Below the pieces are notes generated by a model, which was not told the origin of the DNA, ran no database searches, and saw nothing but the letters and a program-made list of their open reading frames with translations. The position numbers were made by a program, and so were the translations under genes. Shown here piece after piece: positions 48,576 through 61,200 of a DNA stretch of 64,000 nucleotides; the stretch's first letter is position 1, and every line of letters starts with the position of its first letter. Origin of the DNA: Straminergon stramineum (taxonomy: Eukaryota > Streptophyta > Bryopsida > Hypnales > Calliergonaceae); NCBI GenBank assembly GCA_963920665.1, contig OY987264.1:27632906-27696905 (forward strand). The letters run 5' to 3'.

Positions 48576-49247
48576 AAGATTTTGCAAAGATTTTTTAATG
48601 CATTTTACAATCAAATGATTCTATAGTGAATGTGCAATGTATCCTCTCAAGTGCAAAACAAGTACACTTAATAGGGGTGTTAAGGAAACCCATACTAATT
48701 AATCAACATTCCACATTATATAAATATCTACCTTTATTGTACATCAATAGTTATTGAAGTGTTTGGGGGATATACATCATGTTTCAAACATCTACAGTTT
48801 TCTACAAGCAGTCCCTTTAATTTTTTGGTCTCCTTAATACCTCTATTTAGTGTAGATATGGCTATAATTATAATAAAACATCTATAAAGAGATGGGTTGG
48901 GCACTATAAAAAACCCATGTTTTAAGTGATTAAATTTAGGAGATATCCACTACAACAAACTGTGTTTTTTATGTCACCAATAACGTTCAACATAACATTA
49001 AGACATACATACACGGGGTGTTGCATTGGATGTCACCTAAAATATGGTTTTCTCATAGTGGGAATTGGTCTCACACATTACATTAGAGAGGGTTATTTGC
49101 ATTTATGACATCTACATGTGAGCCAAAGCAGGACCAACAATCAATATTACTTTAGATAGTGCTACTTGTTAAAAGTTCTATTGTAATTAAAATTAAGGAA
49201 AGATCATAAAATAAGAGGTTGCAATACGTACAAAGTGCCACACATAA
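48576..49247. other. AT-rich spacer, nothing recognised
   Basis: No gene or repeat edge was recognised. Confidence 0.4.
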
Positions 49248-50164
49248 TTAACCCCTAAAAGACCAACATGGATATTTTGGCTACATAGCAATTTTGGGTA
49301 GGTACGTGTGATTGGAGACTTCCATATTTTTGGCCCAAATTTTAATAGAATGTGGGGACGAGGAATATCTTTGATATGCACTAACTTTCATGACATTTGG
49401 AAATATGAGTTATAATTTATGACCTAATATGCTACTTTTTTTTGTAAATGGGCAGTTTGGGCAAATTAGAAAATCACTTTCTTTAGAAATAAAATTGAAA
49501 TTGGTATTCTATGGTGATATACACGTGGAAAATTTTGAATCATCCCATTTTGATCAATGAGTCAAAAGCTACGAGGATTTTTTGTTTGTGGGTAGTTATG
49601 GATTCTCTACTCTAAAATAAACTTGAAAGTCCTTTATCTTACTCAATTTTTAAGGCTTTTGGAAAAAAATAAAACCATAGGATGTAGATTGTTTATTGCA
49701 ACATTGCAACCATTGGGATTGAAATTTTTCAATTCTATAATTAAATTCTTAACAAATTAGTATTTTGAATTGTTTTCTACTACCGTCTACTTACTATGTT
49801 GTACAATTCCAAATGATTTGAAAATTTTCAAGCATGTGACCAACTTATCTAGGAAATTTAATCTAAAGAAGCACCACCATTTGGGACATTTTTTCATAGA
49901 AAAGTGAGCTTGTGAAGTGTAGCTGCCTTGTATTTTTGTAGGGCCAAAAAAATGATTTTAGTGAATTTGAATGTTTTTATCTTACAATCTACACAGTGTA
50001 AATTTCTGAAACTTTTACCACATGTTCTCAAGTCAGCATACTACAAGATCCTTTGGTTCCATGCGTTAAGAGGAGTTTTTTTTCAAAAATTTGGTACTTG
50101 TACTAAAAATGGCAGTTTTGGAGCATTTTTGGTGAAAACCTAGTCATGGAACTTTAGGGATTAA
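49248..50164. mobile_element. TTAA-bounded element, type A (917 bp)
   Basis: Left end TTAACCCCTAAAAGACCAAC; right end GGAACTTTAGGGATTAA. It follows the element at 12868-13799 from end to end, including GGATGTAGATTGTTTATT..CAACATT, GAAGCACCACCATTTGGGAC-like text and TACAAGATCC. TTAA is present at both edges. Confidence 0.8.
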
Positions 50165-51169
50165 GGATAAGCTTTGTACAAAGGAAAAATCCCTATGCAA
50201 CTATCTTTCCCTCTTTTTTTGTTTAGACATGCACAAGAACATTTTAGAATTCAACAGATTCAATGAAAACTTCAATGCCTTTTGGTTTTTGATCCAATCA
50301 ACTTCAAATTGTTTAAAAAAATCGATTTGATTTTAATTTTTTGATATATAAAGTGAATAATAAATTATACCTCATAAGCAATTTGAAGTTTTTCTTCATT
50401 TCAATAGTTCTTAAGGTTAAAAACAAAAAAAAATCATCTTCAATCCTAAAATTAAGCTAGAAGTAAAAGGATCAAATGAAAAAAATCAAATAGGACTAGT
50501 ATTATAGGATGGAGGGAATAATTTTCAACTCCACATAAGCAATACAACCCTCATAAGCAATTTGTATAGGCCTTCAAATGTTGTTATACACTAAATAACC
50601 TCGTCCTTGTTTATATTTGGTGCTTTCGATGAGATTTGTGCATTAGAGTCACCCAACTCAAACTTCTAATCTGTATAGTAGAACCACCCATCACCAGCTA
50701 GTCTCCATGGACAATATATGGGTAATGGGAAATTCAACAAAGAAATGACTGATAACTAACCATTAGTTTTTTGGTTTCCTATCATCTTCTAGCCATCATT
50801 GTAATGACAGATGTGCTTCATTTTGAGAGCTAAATTAGTCTTTAGATGAGCAATGATGGAAGAATCTATGCATTGGGGATGGGTGTAGGCCAACTTTTGG
50901 CTTCTAAAATTCATAACAATTTGAATTTAAGGAAAAAATTTATGAAAATTTGACAACGTCCATCATTTCTATCTCTCTATAGGGCAAAAAATTAACATTG
51001 CCTTCTACTACTCTAGATCATACATAGAATGCTTAAGTGGTTGGTAATAGGTGGTTTTACCAAACCAAATTTAAGTTTTAGTGATCTCTAGAATCTCGAA
51101 TGCTAAATTTTAGAGCTTTGGGCATTGAAATTTTACAATTTTGGTGCTTTGAAACTTGCTCTTTTAAAT
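50165..51169. other. AT-rich intergenic DNA, nothing recognised
   Basis: No gene or repeat edge was recognised. Confidence 0.4.
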
Positions 51170-52189
51170 AATACATACAATAGTAAAAGTCCCAAGGCCT
51201 CTTCTTCATCAAAAAAACACCCCAAACTACCATTTTATTGCAATGAGCAAAACTCTTTACAAATTGCTTTTCTTTTGCATATCTAACTATAGGACTTTGC
51301 ACTAGACTAGTATAAAAATGTGTGGAAGAAATTTTAGAAACTTTCACCGTGGAGATTGTAAGATATTTGCCTTTGAAGTGAAGAGAGGAGGTTTTTTAGC
51401 ACTTTCTTTGAACTAGATTATTTTGAATTTGAATCTTCTTAAGCTAATTTTTGTGCACTAAAACTTTTGATTTAAAAAAAATTACAGTGAAGAATTTAAT
51501 TGGAAGTCTAAGAAAAAAATTCCCCCCACCCTTGATTTTCATTCATTAAAAAAGTGTTAAATAGAATTTGGTACAAGAATTTGAAGGAAATACTAAATCA
51601 TGAATAGCTAGAAATGAAACACACTAATCCCAATAGTAAGATTTTTCTAGCAAACATATTTTTTTTATTGATGTTATTATTCCCATTATAGATGGACAAA
51701 TCTTTTTGGAAACATAACTTTTTTATTGTGAAATTCGACCTAATATTAATGGAGGATTATTTGTAAGTTGTGTGACAGTTGTGAAAATTGAGTTAATAAA
51801 TGAATACAATATGTTATTTTCTCAAGAAGTTTCTATGATTGCTTGGATAACAAGAAGCTCCATAACTTTCACATCACTAATCCAAATGGAATGAATCAAA
51901 GCTTTCCATGTGCTAGACAAAAATCTAATCTATGAGAAAAATAAATTAAAAAAATTTATTTCAAGTTTTTGTGGAATTGTTTTGTGCTTGGTCTATCCCA
52001 TTATGATTTTATTGTGGTATAGCTTTTGCTCCTAGGCATTGATTGAAATACAAATTTCATCCCTAGAGAGCTAATATGTTTTTCTATCTTAAGAAAAAAC
52101 TTCAAAAAATCATGTCAAAAATTGAGGTTGTACAAGCCTACTTGAAATCCATTTTGTTCCCTAGGGGACTTTGGAAATTTAGGGGTTAA
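51170..52189. mobile_element. TTAA-family element, type E (about 1.0 kb, left edge approximate)
   Basis: The right end GGAAATTTAGGGGTTAA is clear (TTAA 52186-52189). The left end is decayed near AGTAAAAGTCCCAAGGCC. It carries the shared left module (CCCAAACTACCATTTTATTG, then CTAACTATAGGACTTTGCAC) and a right part found again ending at 22299 and, decayed, at about 53953. Confidence 0.6.
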
Positions 52190-52245
52190 GAAAAAACATT
52201 CATTTGTTGGGATTATATTTAGTTATATAACCAAAGTTATAACAC

Positions 52246-52443
52246 TTCAATCCCTAAAGTCCCAATGTCTTTTCATACTCAAAAACCATTCAAAACTGTC
52301 ATTTCTATTCTAGTGAGATATAAAAACAAAAAAATATTTTTTGTTTTGAAATTCACCCATAGGATCTTGCATTATACTTGTATAAAAATATGTGGTCACT
52401 ATTTCGAAAAGTTTGATCCTATAGATTGGAATATATTAAAGGT
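52246..52443. mobile_element. TTAA-family end fragment
   Basis: TTCAATCCCTAAAGTCCC, followed by CAAAACTGTCATTTCTATTC and CCATAGGATCTTGCATTATA, is the shared 200-bp end module. It breaks off without a matching opposite end. Confidence 0.55.
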
Positions 52444-52469
52444 AAGGTAGTTTGCTCTTAAAGTGACTA

Positions 52470-52985
52470 TTTAAGTGTTGGTCAGCCTTTTCGATGTTGC
52501 TTAGATGCACGGAATTATTTTTCGTTATTTTTCACTTGAAGAAAAATTGATGTGGAATCTACCCAAGTGGTTTCATATTTTTCAAAGCATTTTTGAATTA
52601 CTTATGAATTTTCAAAGAATTTTGTGGTAGGCACCTATTTATGATCATAGGTCTTGCAAAACCCACACACGTGAAGTCTGACAAAAGATATGGCTTGACC
52701 AAAAACAAGCACTACAACATTCAAAAAGTACTACACAAGGTTCTTAAATGCAACCATTACTACACTTGAACGGACACTAAATTCTTTTAACATTTGTAAG
52801 AAGGCAATTGGGCAATCAATTTTCATTTAGAAAAATTAAGTGGACACACCATGGCTTTGAAATGGACCCTCTTTGACTCTTATTCCATCCATTGGCAAAG
52901 TATGAATCAATACCTGACTAATCATAATTATGTTCTAAAATTTGTGGTAGTCCATTTTAGAACCATTGACTGTCCATTTCAAGGG
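52470..52985 (-). repeat. Inverted partner of the 46.5-47.1 kb repeat
   Basis: The reverse complement of this stretch follows 46535-47065. See that entry for the landmarks. Confidence 0.65.
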
Positions 52986-54248
52986 CCTACTGGGTTGTTT
53001 GAAGAAGATGGTCGCAATAAGAGCAAACTACCTTAGAAGTTTTGAAAAAAGTTTTGTTTTGACCCAAGCCCAGAATTTCAGATAATTTTGATCAACATTT
53101 GTGGGAAAATTTTGAATTATACATTTCAAATTTGAAAATCTACCATCTTGAAGACCATGTTTGGCATAATTCCATCAATTTTTAGAATTAATAAAGATGG
53201 GAACACCACTAGTAAAATCTTGCAATATTAGGATGTGCTTAGAATTTTGAATACATTACATTTTTTTGCAAATGCTTTTTCCACCATATAATTTCTCAAA
53301 AGAAAACTCCTAGCAATGAATTGAGATATTTATTTACTCTTCACAAGCAAAAAAACCTCAATTCTTCTAATTTCTATAGAAATTCAAGGCTAATACAAAC
53401 ATCCAAGTGCCTAAGACATTAGGCATCATTCATTGAATAAAGGGTCCTATCATGTTTCCTTTTGGTTTGTGACTATAGCTTTCAATTTAGAAGATGTCTC
53501 TAACCCTAACATCATACTTTAGAGGCTTTTGTGTTTTCAATTTTTGGAATTAGAAGGCTTATTTATAGGCCTAATTTAAAGACCTTTCCAATAATATATT
53601 GTTTGCTACATTTGAAGAAAATTTGCTCTTGAAATGAAGAGTTAAAGTTTATATGTCAATATTGTGTGAAGGCCTTGGATTCTTTAAATGACTTCACCCA
53701 TTGCCTTCCTCCTCACCTTCCCCTTGCCCCTTGGAAGTCAAGGCCAATGTTCCTATGCTTGTCTTGCCCCTTGAATTCTATTTTGCAAAAATTTTCTAAT
53801 TTCTAAACCATATGCCTAATTACTATGAAAATTCTATGCATCCAAAGCTCTCAAAATTTTTCATCTCTTGAAAAAGAAACACAATTTGAGACAACATGAG
53901 TCTACCCAAAATCCATTTTGTTATCCAAAGGGATATGGGACAATAGGTGTTTAATTGATTTTTGATATAGGGATTTTTTTCCACATTTATTAGACCCAAG
54001 AAGTTGTCAAAGGCAAAACATGACTTGCAAATGATACCAAATGAACAATATTGGATATAGGATTGTTATGTTTCATACAATTTCTTGAAAGAGTTTCTTA
54101 AGTATGTTTTTAGCAAATGATGGAAATTCCCTTGTTGAAGTACAATACATTTCTCTATAGAAGTTCTATGATGCTTAATCCAAATACCACTTAAGATGCT
54201 TGTCTAAGTCTAGTATCACAATTTATTACTTTTTGCTCTTGATATGTA
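52986..54248. other. AT-rich intergenic DNA with one type E right-end fragment
   Basis: No gene. At about 53886-53953 GAGTCTACCCAAAATCCATT...GGGATATGGGACAAT resembles the right end of the type E element at 52189, without an intact TTAA pair. Confidence 0.5.
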
Positions 54249-55110
54249 TTAACCCTTTAAGGACGTTGAAAACATTTGGACTTGTAGTGTAAAATGGCAT
54301 TTCAGAATACAAAATTGTATTTGAGTATACAAAGAATGTCCAATGAATTTGAATTTTTTTTGGAGCTCAAACTTGTATAGTGCCCATGTTTCATGAATTT
54401 TTTTAGAATATTTCAATTGTGGTAGTTATTATTAAAAAACATTTATACCATGAAAACAAGAAAAATTGATGATTTTTGCTAGTACATCCAATTTGGCCAC
54501 TTACCACATGCAGCTAGATGCTAGATATTTTTCACGTATTTTTGTGCAATAAAGACAATCAAGTCTACAAATGATATAATAATTTTATTCTATGTGTGAC
54601 ATTCTTGAGAATTTTTGAAAAATAGTTACACAAAATTGGCCTAGAAAGCCCCTAATATTTGTTGTGTACAAATACAAGAACATTTGTATATGAAGTTTGG
54701 CAAGTGCACCATGAGAGTAGCAACCTTCCTTGTTGCAATGAAAGTGACCTTCATTTTCTCACTAGTGATATATGGGCTACTCTAAGCTACCCTTCATTCC
54801 CTACAAAGATATGTTCCCTCTAAAATTGGTCATATATAATTTTGTATTGGAATTTTCCCTACTCATGAATTGCATGCTTGAACAAAATATTCCCTTATTC
54901 TAGTATTGTATCTGAAAATAGTCAAATAATGATCTCTAGAATACACAAAACAACCCTTTTTTCTTTAAAAATTAGACAGTTGTTATAACGATGTTACCCA
55001 TAGTTTTGTAGCTTGTCCCCACATCGAATGCAATAATTGATAACCTTGTCATTTTAATATTTCTAAACATTCCAAGGACTCTCTTGAGCCTCTATATCCT
55101 TTAGGGTCAA
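54249..55110. mobile_element. Probable TTAA-bounded element, type N (about 860 bp)
   Basis: Left end TTAACCCTTTAAGGACG; right end TATCCTTTAGGGTCAA with the final TTAA changed to TCAA. The interior does not match types A, E, H or K. Confidence 0.45.
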
Positions 55111-55329
55111 AGCATGAAAAAGATTTTTATGAAGAATTTGAATCCAACTAAAGAAATGATGTTTGGCAAGTTTAGATTCTACTCCAATTTGAAAATTCAA
55201 AATATTCAAAAAATTCAAGGCTTGAAAAAACAATTCTTAAAAGAAATGCCAAGTTTTTCGGAAATTTATTTTTTCAAAAGAATATTTTTTGCATAGTGAA
55301 AATAAGGAATTTTAGGGAATATTCCTATT

Positions 55330-55515
55330 TTTAGCATCGATAGGATTTGGTGTCCTAACTTTGATTAAATATTTCTTTAGCACAAAATTGATGCTTTTGA
55401 TAGATGGAGATGGTTGTGTAGTGTAAGATCCTATGGTTTGATTTTCCAAAAAGTAATTTAAGAACTTTCCAATGGCAGTTTGGAGTGGCATTTGATGAAA
55501 ACAAGGGCTTGGGAC
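55330..55515. mobile_element. TTAA-family right-end module fragment
   Basis: GTAAGATCCTATGGTTTGAT, then CCAATGGCAGTTTGGAG, then GAAAACAAGGGCTTGGGAC, is the shared right-end module in decayed form. No TTAA edge remains. Confidence 0.45.
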
Positions 55516-55858
55516 TATAACCTCCATACCTTAAGTTAGGTTGTTTGTTTCTTTGTTTTGTTTGTTACGTTGAGATCTCTTGGACTATACGTCCTTTGAT
55601 TGAGTTCTTTGTACCATTGGAAAGTCCTTTGCAAGGAGGGGTGCAAGGATTTTATTTTTTGGGTGTTTGGACCTATAGTGTGAAAGTTATTGAATTTTGA
55701 ATTTTTTATAAATTAACAAAATTAGAAAACTATTTTCACTTTTATTTTGGCAATGGCAACGGCACAAGGCACACTAGTATGTGTTGAAAGGGAGCAAAGT
55801 TCCTATTCTTCTACCAAATTGATTTTGATTTCCTTGATTGATCTTGTAATTTTTTTTA

Positions 55859-55940
55859 GAGATGGTCAAAGATTGAAAAGAAACTCTATACTCAAAACAA
55901 GACTCAAAACAAAGTCCGATCATTTGGAGGTCCAATGATT
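55859..55940 (+). repeat. AT-shifted copy of the segment at 57438-57525
   Basis: GAGATGGTCAAAGATTGAAA ... AGTCCGATCATTTGGAGGTC aligns with the segment at 57438. Most differences replace G or C of that segment by A or T. Confidence 0.7.
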
Positions 55941-57437
55941 TTTAATTAGTTTTTTTGTTTAAAATTCAATAAAAAAAACAAATTAGCAATCTTTTATTTT
56001 TTTTACCTTTTGTACTAAATTTAGAATAATATGCACTATGAGATTTTGTCACTTCCATTATTTCATTCTATTTGTTTTTGGAACTCATTTTTGAGATCTC
56101 ACTTTTTCTACTGAGAATGAAGCTTGACATAAACCATTTTAGTTATTTTCAAATATTCACAACATCTTATTTTCAAGATTCATGTGGTACAAATGTAAGT
56201 CAAATGCCACAAGAACGTAGAAAACAATTGCATAGATAGAAAGTCTTTTTAAAAAAATGTTTTTCTCATAAAGACCATTTACAACAAACAAAAGATTTCT
56301 TCAATTCCAAGTACCTCACCTACTTCAATGCTTACTAATGTTATGACTTCCTTTACAACTTTGGGGGACACTTGGGTTGAGTTAGAAAACCATGTGAATT
56401 AAAACATAGGGTCCTTTTTATTCATGAACAATAACATTTTTACCAAACTATAAAGTTTTACATGTAATGTACTTTGCTCTAAACTCATTAAAAGAAAAAA
56501 TTGAGAATCTAATTAGAATATGCCTAAAATATACCTCATATATACTTCACATATTCAAATATGTGACAACCCCTATTTAAATATCTTCTCAATTGATGCA
56601 TGTGGTTACAATAGACACATGTTAGTGATCCCATGGGCTTTACAAACAATATTATTCAACTCTTGAGAATATCCCCATCTTCATTTTGCAAGAACAAGTT
56701 CTTTGATGTGAACATAGAATAAGGGAGCCCACCCCTTTTTGACCACTTAAGTAGATACACATACCTGCAAGGGAGTTTTCAACAGTGGGAAAATTTTCCC
56801 ATGAGCAGAAGTAGAGTTCATAAGGTTTCCATAATTTTTCAAACATTTCTTTCTCAAAAAATAATTATTAAGAATTTTTAAGTTGAAGATTCTATTCTAC
56901 ACATATTGGTCATATAGACCTTCCTATTTTTGACCAAGGGTTGGTTCCAATTTTGAAAGTCTTGTAACCAATCAAAATCCACCACAACTACTCGGGAATT
57001 GTGCTAGCATTAATTCATTAGAGGGGTTTTGGGGGTCTGGAAGGTTGCGTGTTCCCTTGGGTTCCCAGACCTTGGGAATTGCCCCACAACAGTTGCTTGA
57101 CATTGCACAACGACTACCACGTTATTTTAATTAAAAAAATTTCAAATGAATTTTTTTTCAACTTTTTTTTACATTTTAAAACTTTTCATTTTTTTTTTGC
57201 AAAAAAATAAAAAAAATAAAATGTGACAACAGCCGTTCCCGGACTGCTGGGGGAACAACGCCAGGAACAGACCTGAAACGGCCCTCCAGAGCCCCTAAAA
57301 CTCCTGTAATGGTTGTTAATCACCTCCTGATCGAAATTACTCCACCTTACATTAAGAAGACTGGGTCCGTGATTAGTAATGGGTCGGCTCCCTTTTTGTT
57401 TTTGAAGAAGATTCTCAAGGGCCGACACGTCTTGTTC
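55941..57437. other. Intergenic DNA, no gene recognised
   Basis: Very AT-rich to about 57.2 kb, with poly(T) and poly(A) tracts near 57180. From 57.22 kb the composition turns to roughly even GC. No recognisable protein. Confidence 0.5.
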
Positions 57438-57525
57438 GGAGATGGCCACAGATTGAAAGGAATCTCCACGCTTCGAAACACGACTCCAAACAGAGTCCGA
57501 TCATTTGGAGGCCCAATGATTTGCG
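57438..57525 (+). repeat. GC-richer copy of the segment at 55859-55940
   Basis: GAGATGGCCACAGATTGAAA ... AGTCCGATCATTTGGAGGCC. It sits inside a short frame (57309-57533) with no recognised family, so it may be part of an old repeat or pseudogene. Confidence 0.7.
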
Positions 57526-58249
57526 GGCCATAGCGAGGGAGATTCCCAATTCGAAGTCCATCCACCCACCCGCAAATAATGGACACATCTTTAACTTACT
57601 CTTGTATACCTTTCTTGCGTGCAGCAGGATCCTCGCCCTCTCCTCTCAAGTCTCAACGTCCCTGAAATGAGTGAAATCCAATCCAAGGCCCCAAGTATAT
57701 ATGAAGTCAAGCTCTTCAATTATGACGCCACGCGCAGTCTGATGATCCCCATCAGTAACACACACCCAGAGACCCAGATGGAAGGAGATCGAGTACGTCA
57801 TTAAATTTGATCATAACTTAGTTGCAATGCAAGCGTTTCAAATTCCAGATAGCTTCAATTCCCCCTCTATCTCTGACATCGTACTACCACTCTCAAGTCA
57901 GTCGGCCTGTCTCTTCCTCTCCCTCTTCCAGTGATCCAGTCTTCCTCTTCATTGCAACCAATGTGCAGCACTCGCTCCCTTCCATGTTGCTGCACCATTA
58001 TTGCATGGCAGGGCTTAACTTGTAGATAAAGGAAAAAAACTTTTGACGACGGTGTCATTGGTGAGTTAATGAATGCATGTCCAAGCAACGCAGCTTATTG
58101 CGTTGTTCTTGTTCGTTCGACTTTAAGTTCCTTGTTCCTCGACTTCGTCGTGGCTTCATTGTTTGGAAGCTCGCTGGGAGGAGCAGAGCTGAGCGGAACG
58201 GAGCTTTGGCTGGGAAGGTTGACTTTGTCGGAATTGATCGAACCTGGCT
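57526..58249 (+). promoter_or_regulatory. Upstream region of the GH5 gene
   Basis: Mixed composition with several short upstream ATGs. It should contain the promoter and 5' UTR. No specific element could be assigned. Confidence 0.3.
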
Positions 58250-61200
58250 ATGGCGGCCTTGATGCAGCTAGTTCGCGTTTATGTGGCGCTGGGCTTGGTT
58301 GTGGCTCTTGTAAGTGGAGAGACTTGCTGAGGGTCAGGGACTTAATTGTTCCAGTGCTTTTGCTTCAAATCTGATTTCTTGAAGAAGTCGGCATTCCGGG
58401 GGGTGGACTGTTGCACTGTTTTCAAATGTTAGGGTGGTTTTCTGGAAGAGATAGAGTGGATTGAAGATAGAGCTGAGGGTGAGCTTAATGCGATGAACGT
58501 CCGACTGTCCGTGATGTCGTACGTAATGCAGGATGGGCAAGTGGCTTAGAGCGAGTGGTTAGTCGGTGGATTTTTTTGCTTTTTCGTTTGTGTAGCATGT
58601 TGTTTTGAAAGTAGTAGCCAGTACGAGATAATGGTTCGTAGAGACACACTATTCACGAAATGGTAGTGTACGTGGAGAGTGCATTCCTCTTCCTTTTGAG
58701 TGCTTTTGGCATGAACTTATACTTGTTCAGAATTGGTATTATCCTTCCTTCACTTCATTAGTTTGCAAGATTGTAAACCCTGGTCTGATAGTGGAAACAG
58801 TAGGGAGAACTGGTGTGGTTGTATTGAGCTTCCCAATTTAATGCAACGATTGACCACGACAGAGTTTGAATGGACTACCGCTTCTCTATGATGCATTTTG
58901 CTATTTCAATGAAGCGAGAATCTCAGATGAGAGTTGTCTAGAGTGTTTCTTAAACAGAGTGCTCCTTGGGCACCAGAAAGAGTCGGGTAGCGTTTGGGGA
59001 GGCTCACAATTTATGTTCAGCATTTTTGGACATAAGCTTTGTCTAGCTTTTGGTTTAAGAGATCAGAAATTTGTGACCGTTTAGAAATTTGAATATAGGG
59101 TTGAATTGGGCTGGGATAGTTCACCAATTCTGTTCTCTGAAAGCAGGAAACAAGTAGCCATTCTGGGGGCTTGGTTTTCATGGATTTGCTATGTCAACCT
59201 TTCTATGCAATGACTTCCTTCTTTGTCGTCTGGTTTTTTTTCACACAGAATGTTGAACGCTCCTCATCTTGAGAGCTGTATTAATTTCGTCATGTTAATT
59301 GTGTGCTATATGGAATTTACAATCCCCTTGCAACCAGATAATTTGATTGAAGTGGAAAATTTTGTTATGTTTTGCTGAGAGCAGCTTCACCACCATGGCC
59401 AGTCAGGCGAAAGATCGGTTGATGGTGCGTACAAGAGGACATTTGTTGCTGGTGGAGTGGCAGCTCTTCAGTCAGGGAGGACTCTTCTTGACATACATAA
59501 AGTGCGAGCTGTGAACCTTGGGGGTTGGCTCGTTATAGAGAAGTGGATCAAGCCCGAGTTATTTGACAACATACCTGACGGTGATCTTCTCGTGAGAAGC
59601 ACTTCCCTTTCGCCCAGTACTTCTTTCTGTTTGGTCAGCTTTTCTGTACCCTGCAGACGCTTCTGCAGACAGCGCCTTGGATGCATATTACTTGAAGTAG
59701 TCATGGTTGCAATATCAGAGGTTCCCGTCCGACCTCTGGTATGACCTTGCAGGAACTAATTAAGAGAGCACATTATATTCGTCACTTCAAGCTAGCATGA
59801 ACGAGTATGACTTTTGGAAAATGTGTAGAGTACTAGAGATCTTTGGATACAATTAAGAGGTAAATCTTCTGAGATCAAATTTCTATCGCTATGTATGAGT
59901 TTCTGAAGTAATTTCAAAGTGGGAGCTTGGAGACCACTGGAAGTGACATGTAGTAAGTAAGCATCCCCATGCCCTTCCGAACATCAGTAGCCATAGCCAT
60001 TCAGCCAAGTCAGGCTTACATCCACTTGCTAATAAACCAAATTAACTTATGGTAGATGAGCTGCTGTTGGGAGCATCGGTGAGTGTAGGAGACGGCATTA
60101 GGTGTCTCACCGTTCAACAATATCCTCTACCTTATGCAGTGTTTCAAACCTCTTTGAATTCGCAGTGACAAATATGGCACTTGATTGATGAAACCAGGAT
60201 GGAGCTGAAATCGCGTTGCAGTCTTCTACCAAAGGAACTTTTTTGTCAGCTGAAGGAGGGGGAGGAGAGCAGGTGGTTGTGAACAGAGCAGCAGTTTCTT
60301 TATGGGAAAAGTTCAAGGTGGGTCCTAAAATTCTATACCTCTTAGCCTTGAATCAGCCCATCCAAGCTCACAGCGAGGGTCTCTGTTTTATCATTCAGAT
60401 GACTGATACTACAATGGGACCCTGGGGATGTGAACTTTGCCAAAATGGGGCAATCGGCATTAGTTTTGTGGATTCTAAAGCATGTCTTTGTTGCAATTTT
60501 AGAGGAAAAAAAGCGGAGGGATCAGCAATGGGCTTAGTCCTGAGTCTTCTCTGTATGCTCTCATCTGAGCTGCACGAATCAACTTGTTAAGCAGATATGG
60601 CGAGTATCTGCAGGAGTTTATCAATTGCGAGCTTTCAACAATATGTTTGTGTCAGCCATCAAAGGAGGGGGCGACACCGTGCTGGCAACTGCACCAAGTC
60701 CATCCTCTTGGGAGACATTTAAGATAATTCGCAACCAAGACGACCCTTCTCAAGTTCACATTCAAGCTAGCAACGGCATGTATCTCCAGGTACACTTACA
60801 GCCCAGAATAATTCATTTCAAAGATGCTCAAACACGGCCATATGATACTTAGCAATTACTTACATACGATTCAATTGCTCCAATTGTATAGATACTTTTA
60901 AATGCGTTGATGTCTTCTGTACTCAAACCTTTCTCAGTTGGTCAATTTATTTGTTTCCATTGTTAAGTGCATCTAGTTGAAGGTATGTAAGAAAACGCTG
61001 TGCACATGCGTACCCTCTTTAACAGTGATGGGTTTTGCAAACCTGCAGGCAAAGGATGTTAACCAGCTTACTGCAGACTTTGATGGGGAACCCGGGTGGG
61101 ATAACAATGACGCTACATTCGTTATGAAGGTCAACACTGCCTTGGGTGGCGAGTATCAACTTGCGAACGGCTGGGGTTCATCAGCCGCCGCTGTTTTTAA

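Noticed and set aside
7158..55110. CCCTAAA within the TTAA-element ends looks like the plant telomere repeat.
   Set aside because: Each end has only one unit, never a tandem run, and it is always fixed next to TTAA. It is part of the inverted end.
59395..59397. ATG at 59395 as the start of the GH5 protein.
   Set aside because: It is in a different frame from the conserved VNLGGWLV sequence. The exon with a signal peptide and a GTAAGT donor at 58250-58309 fits better.
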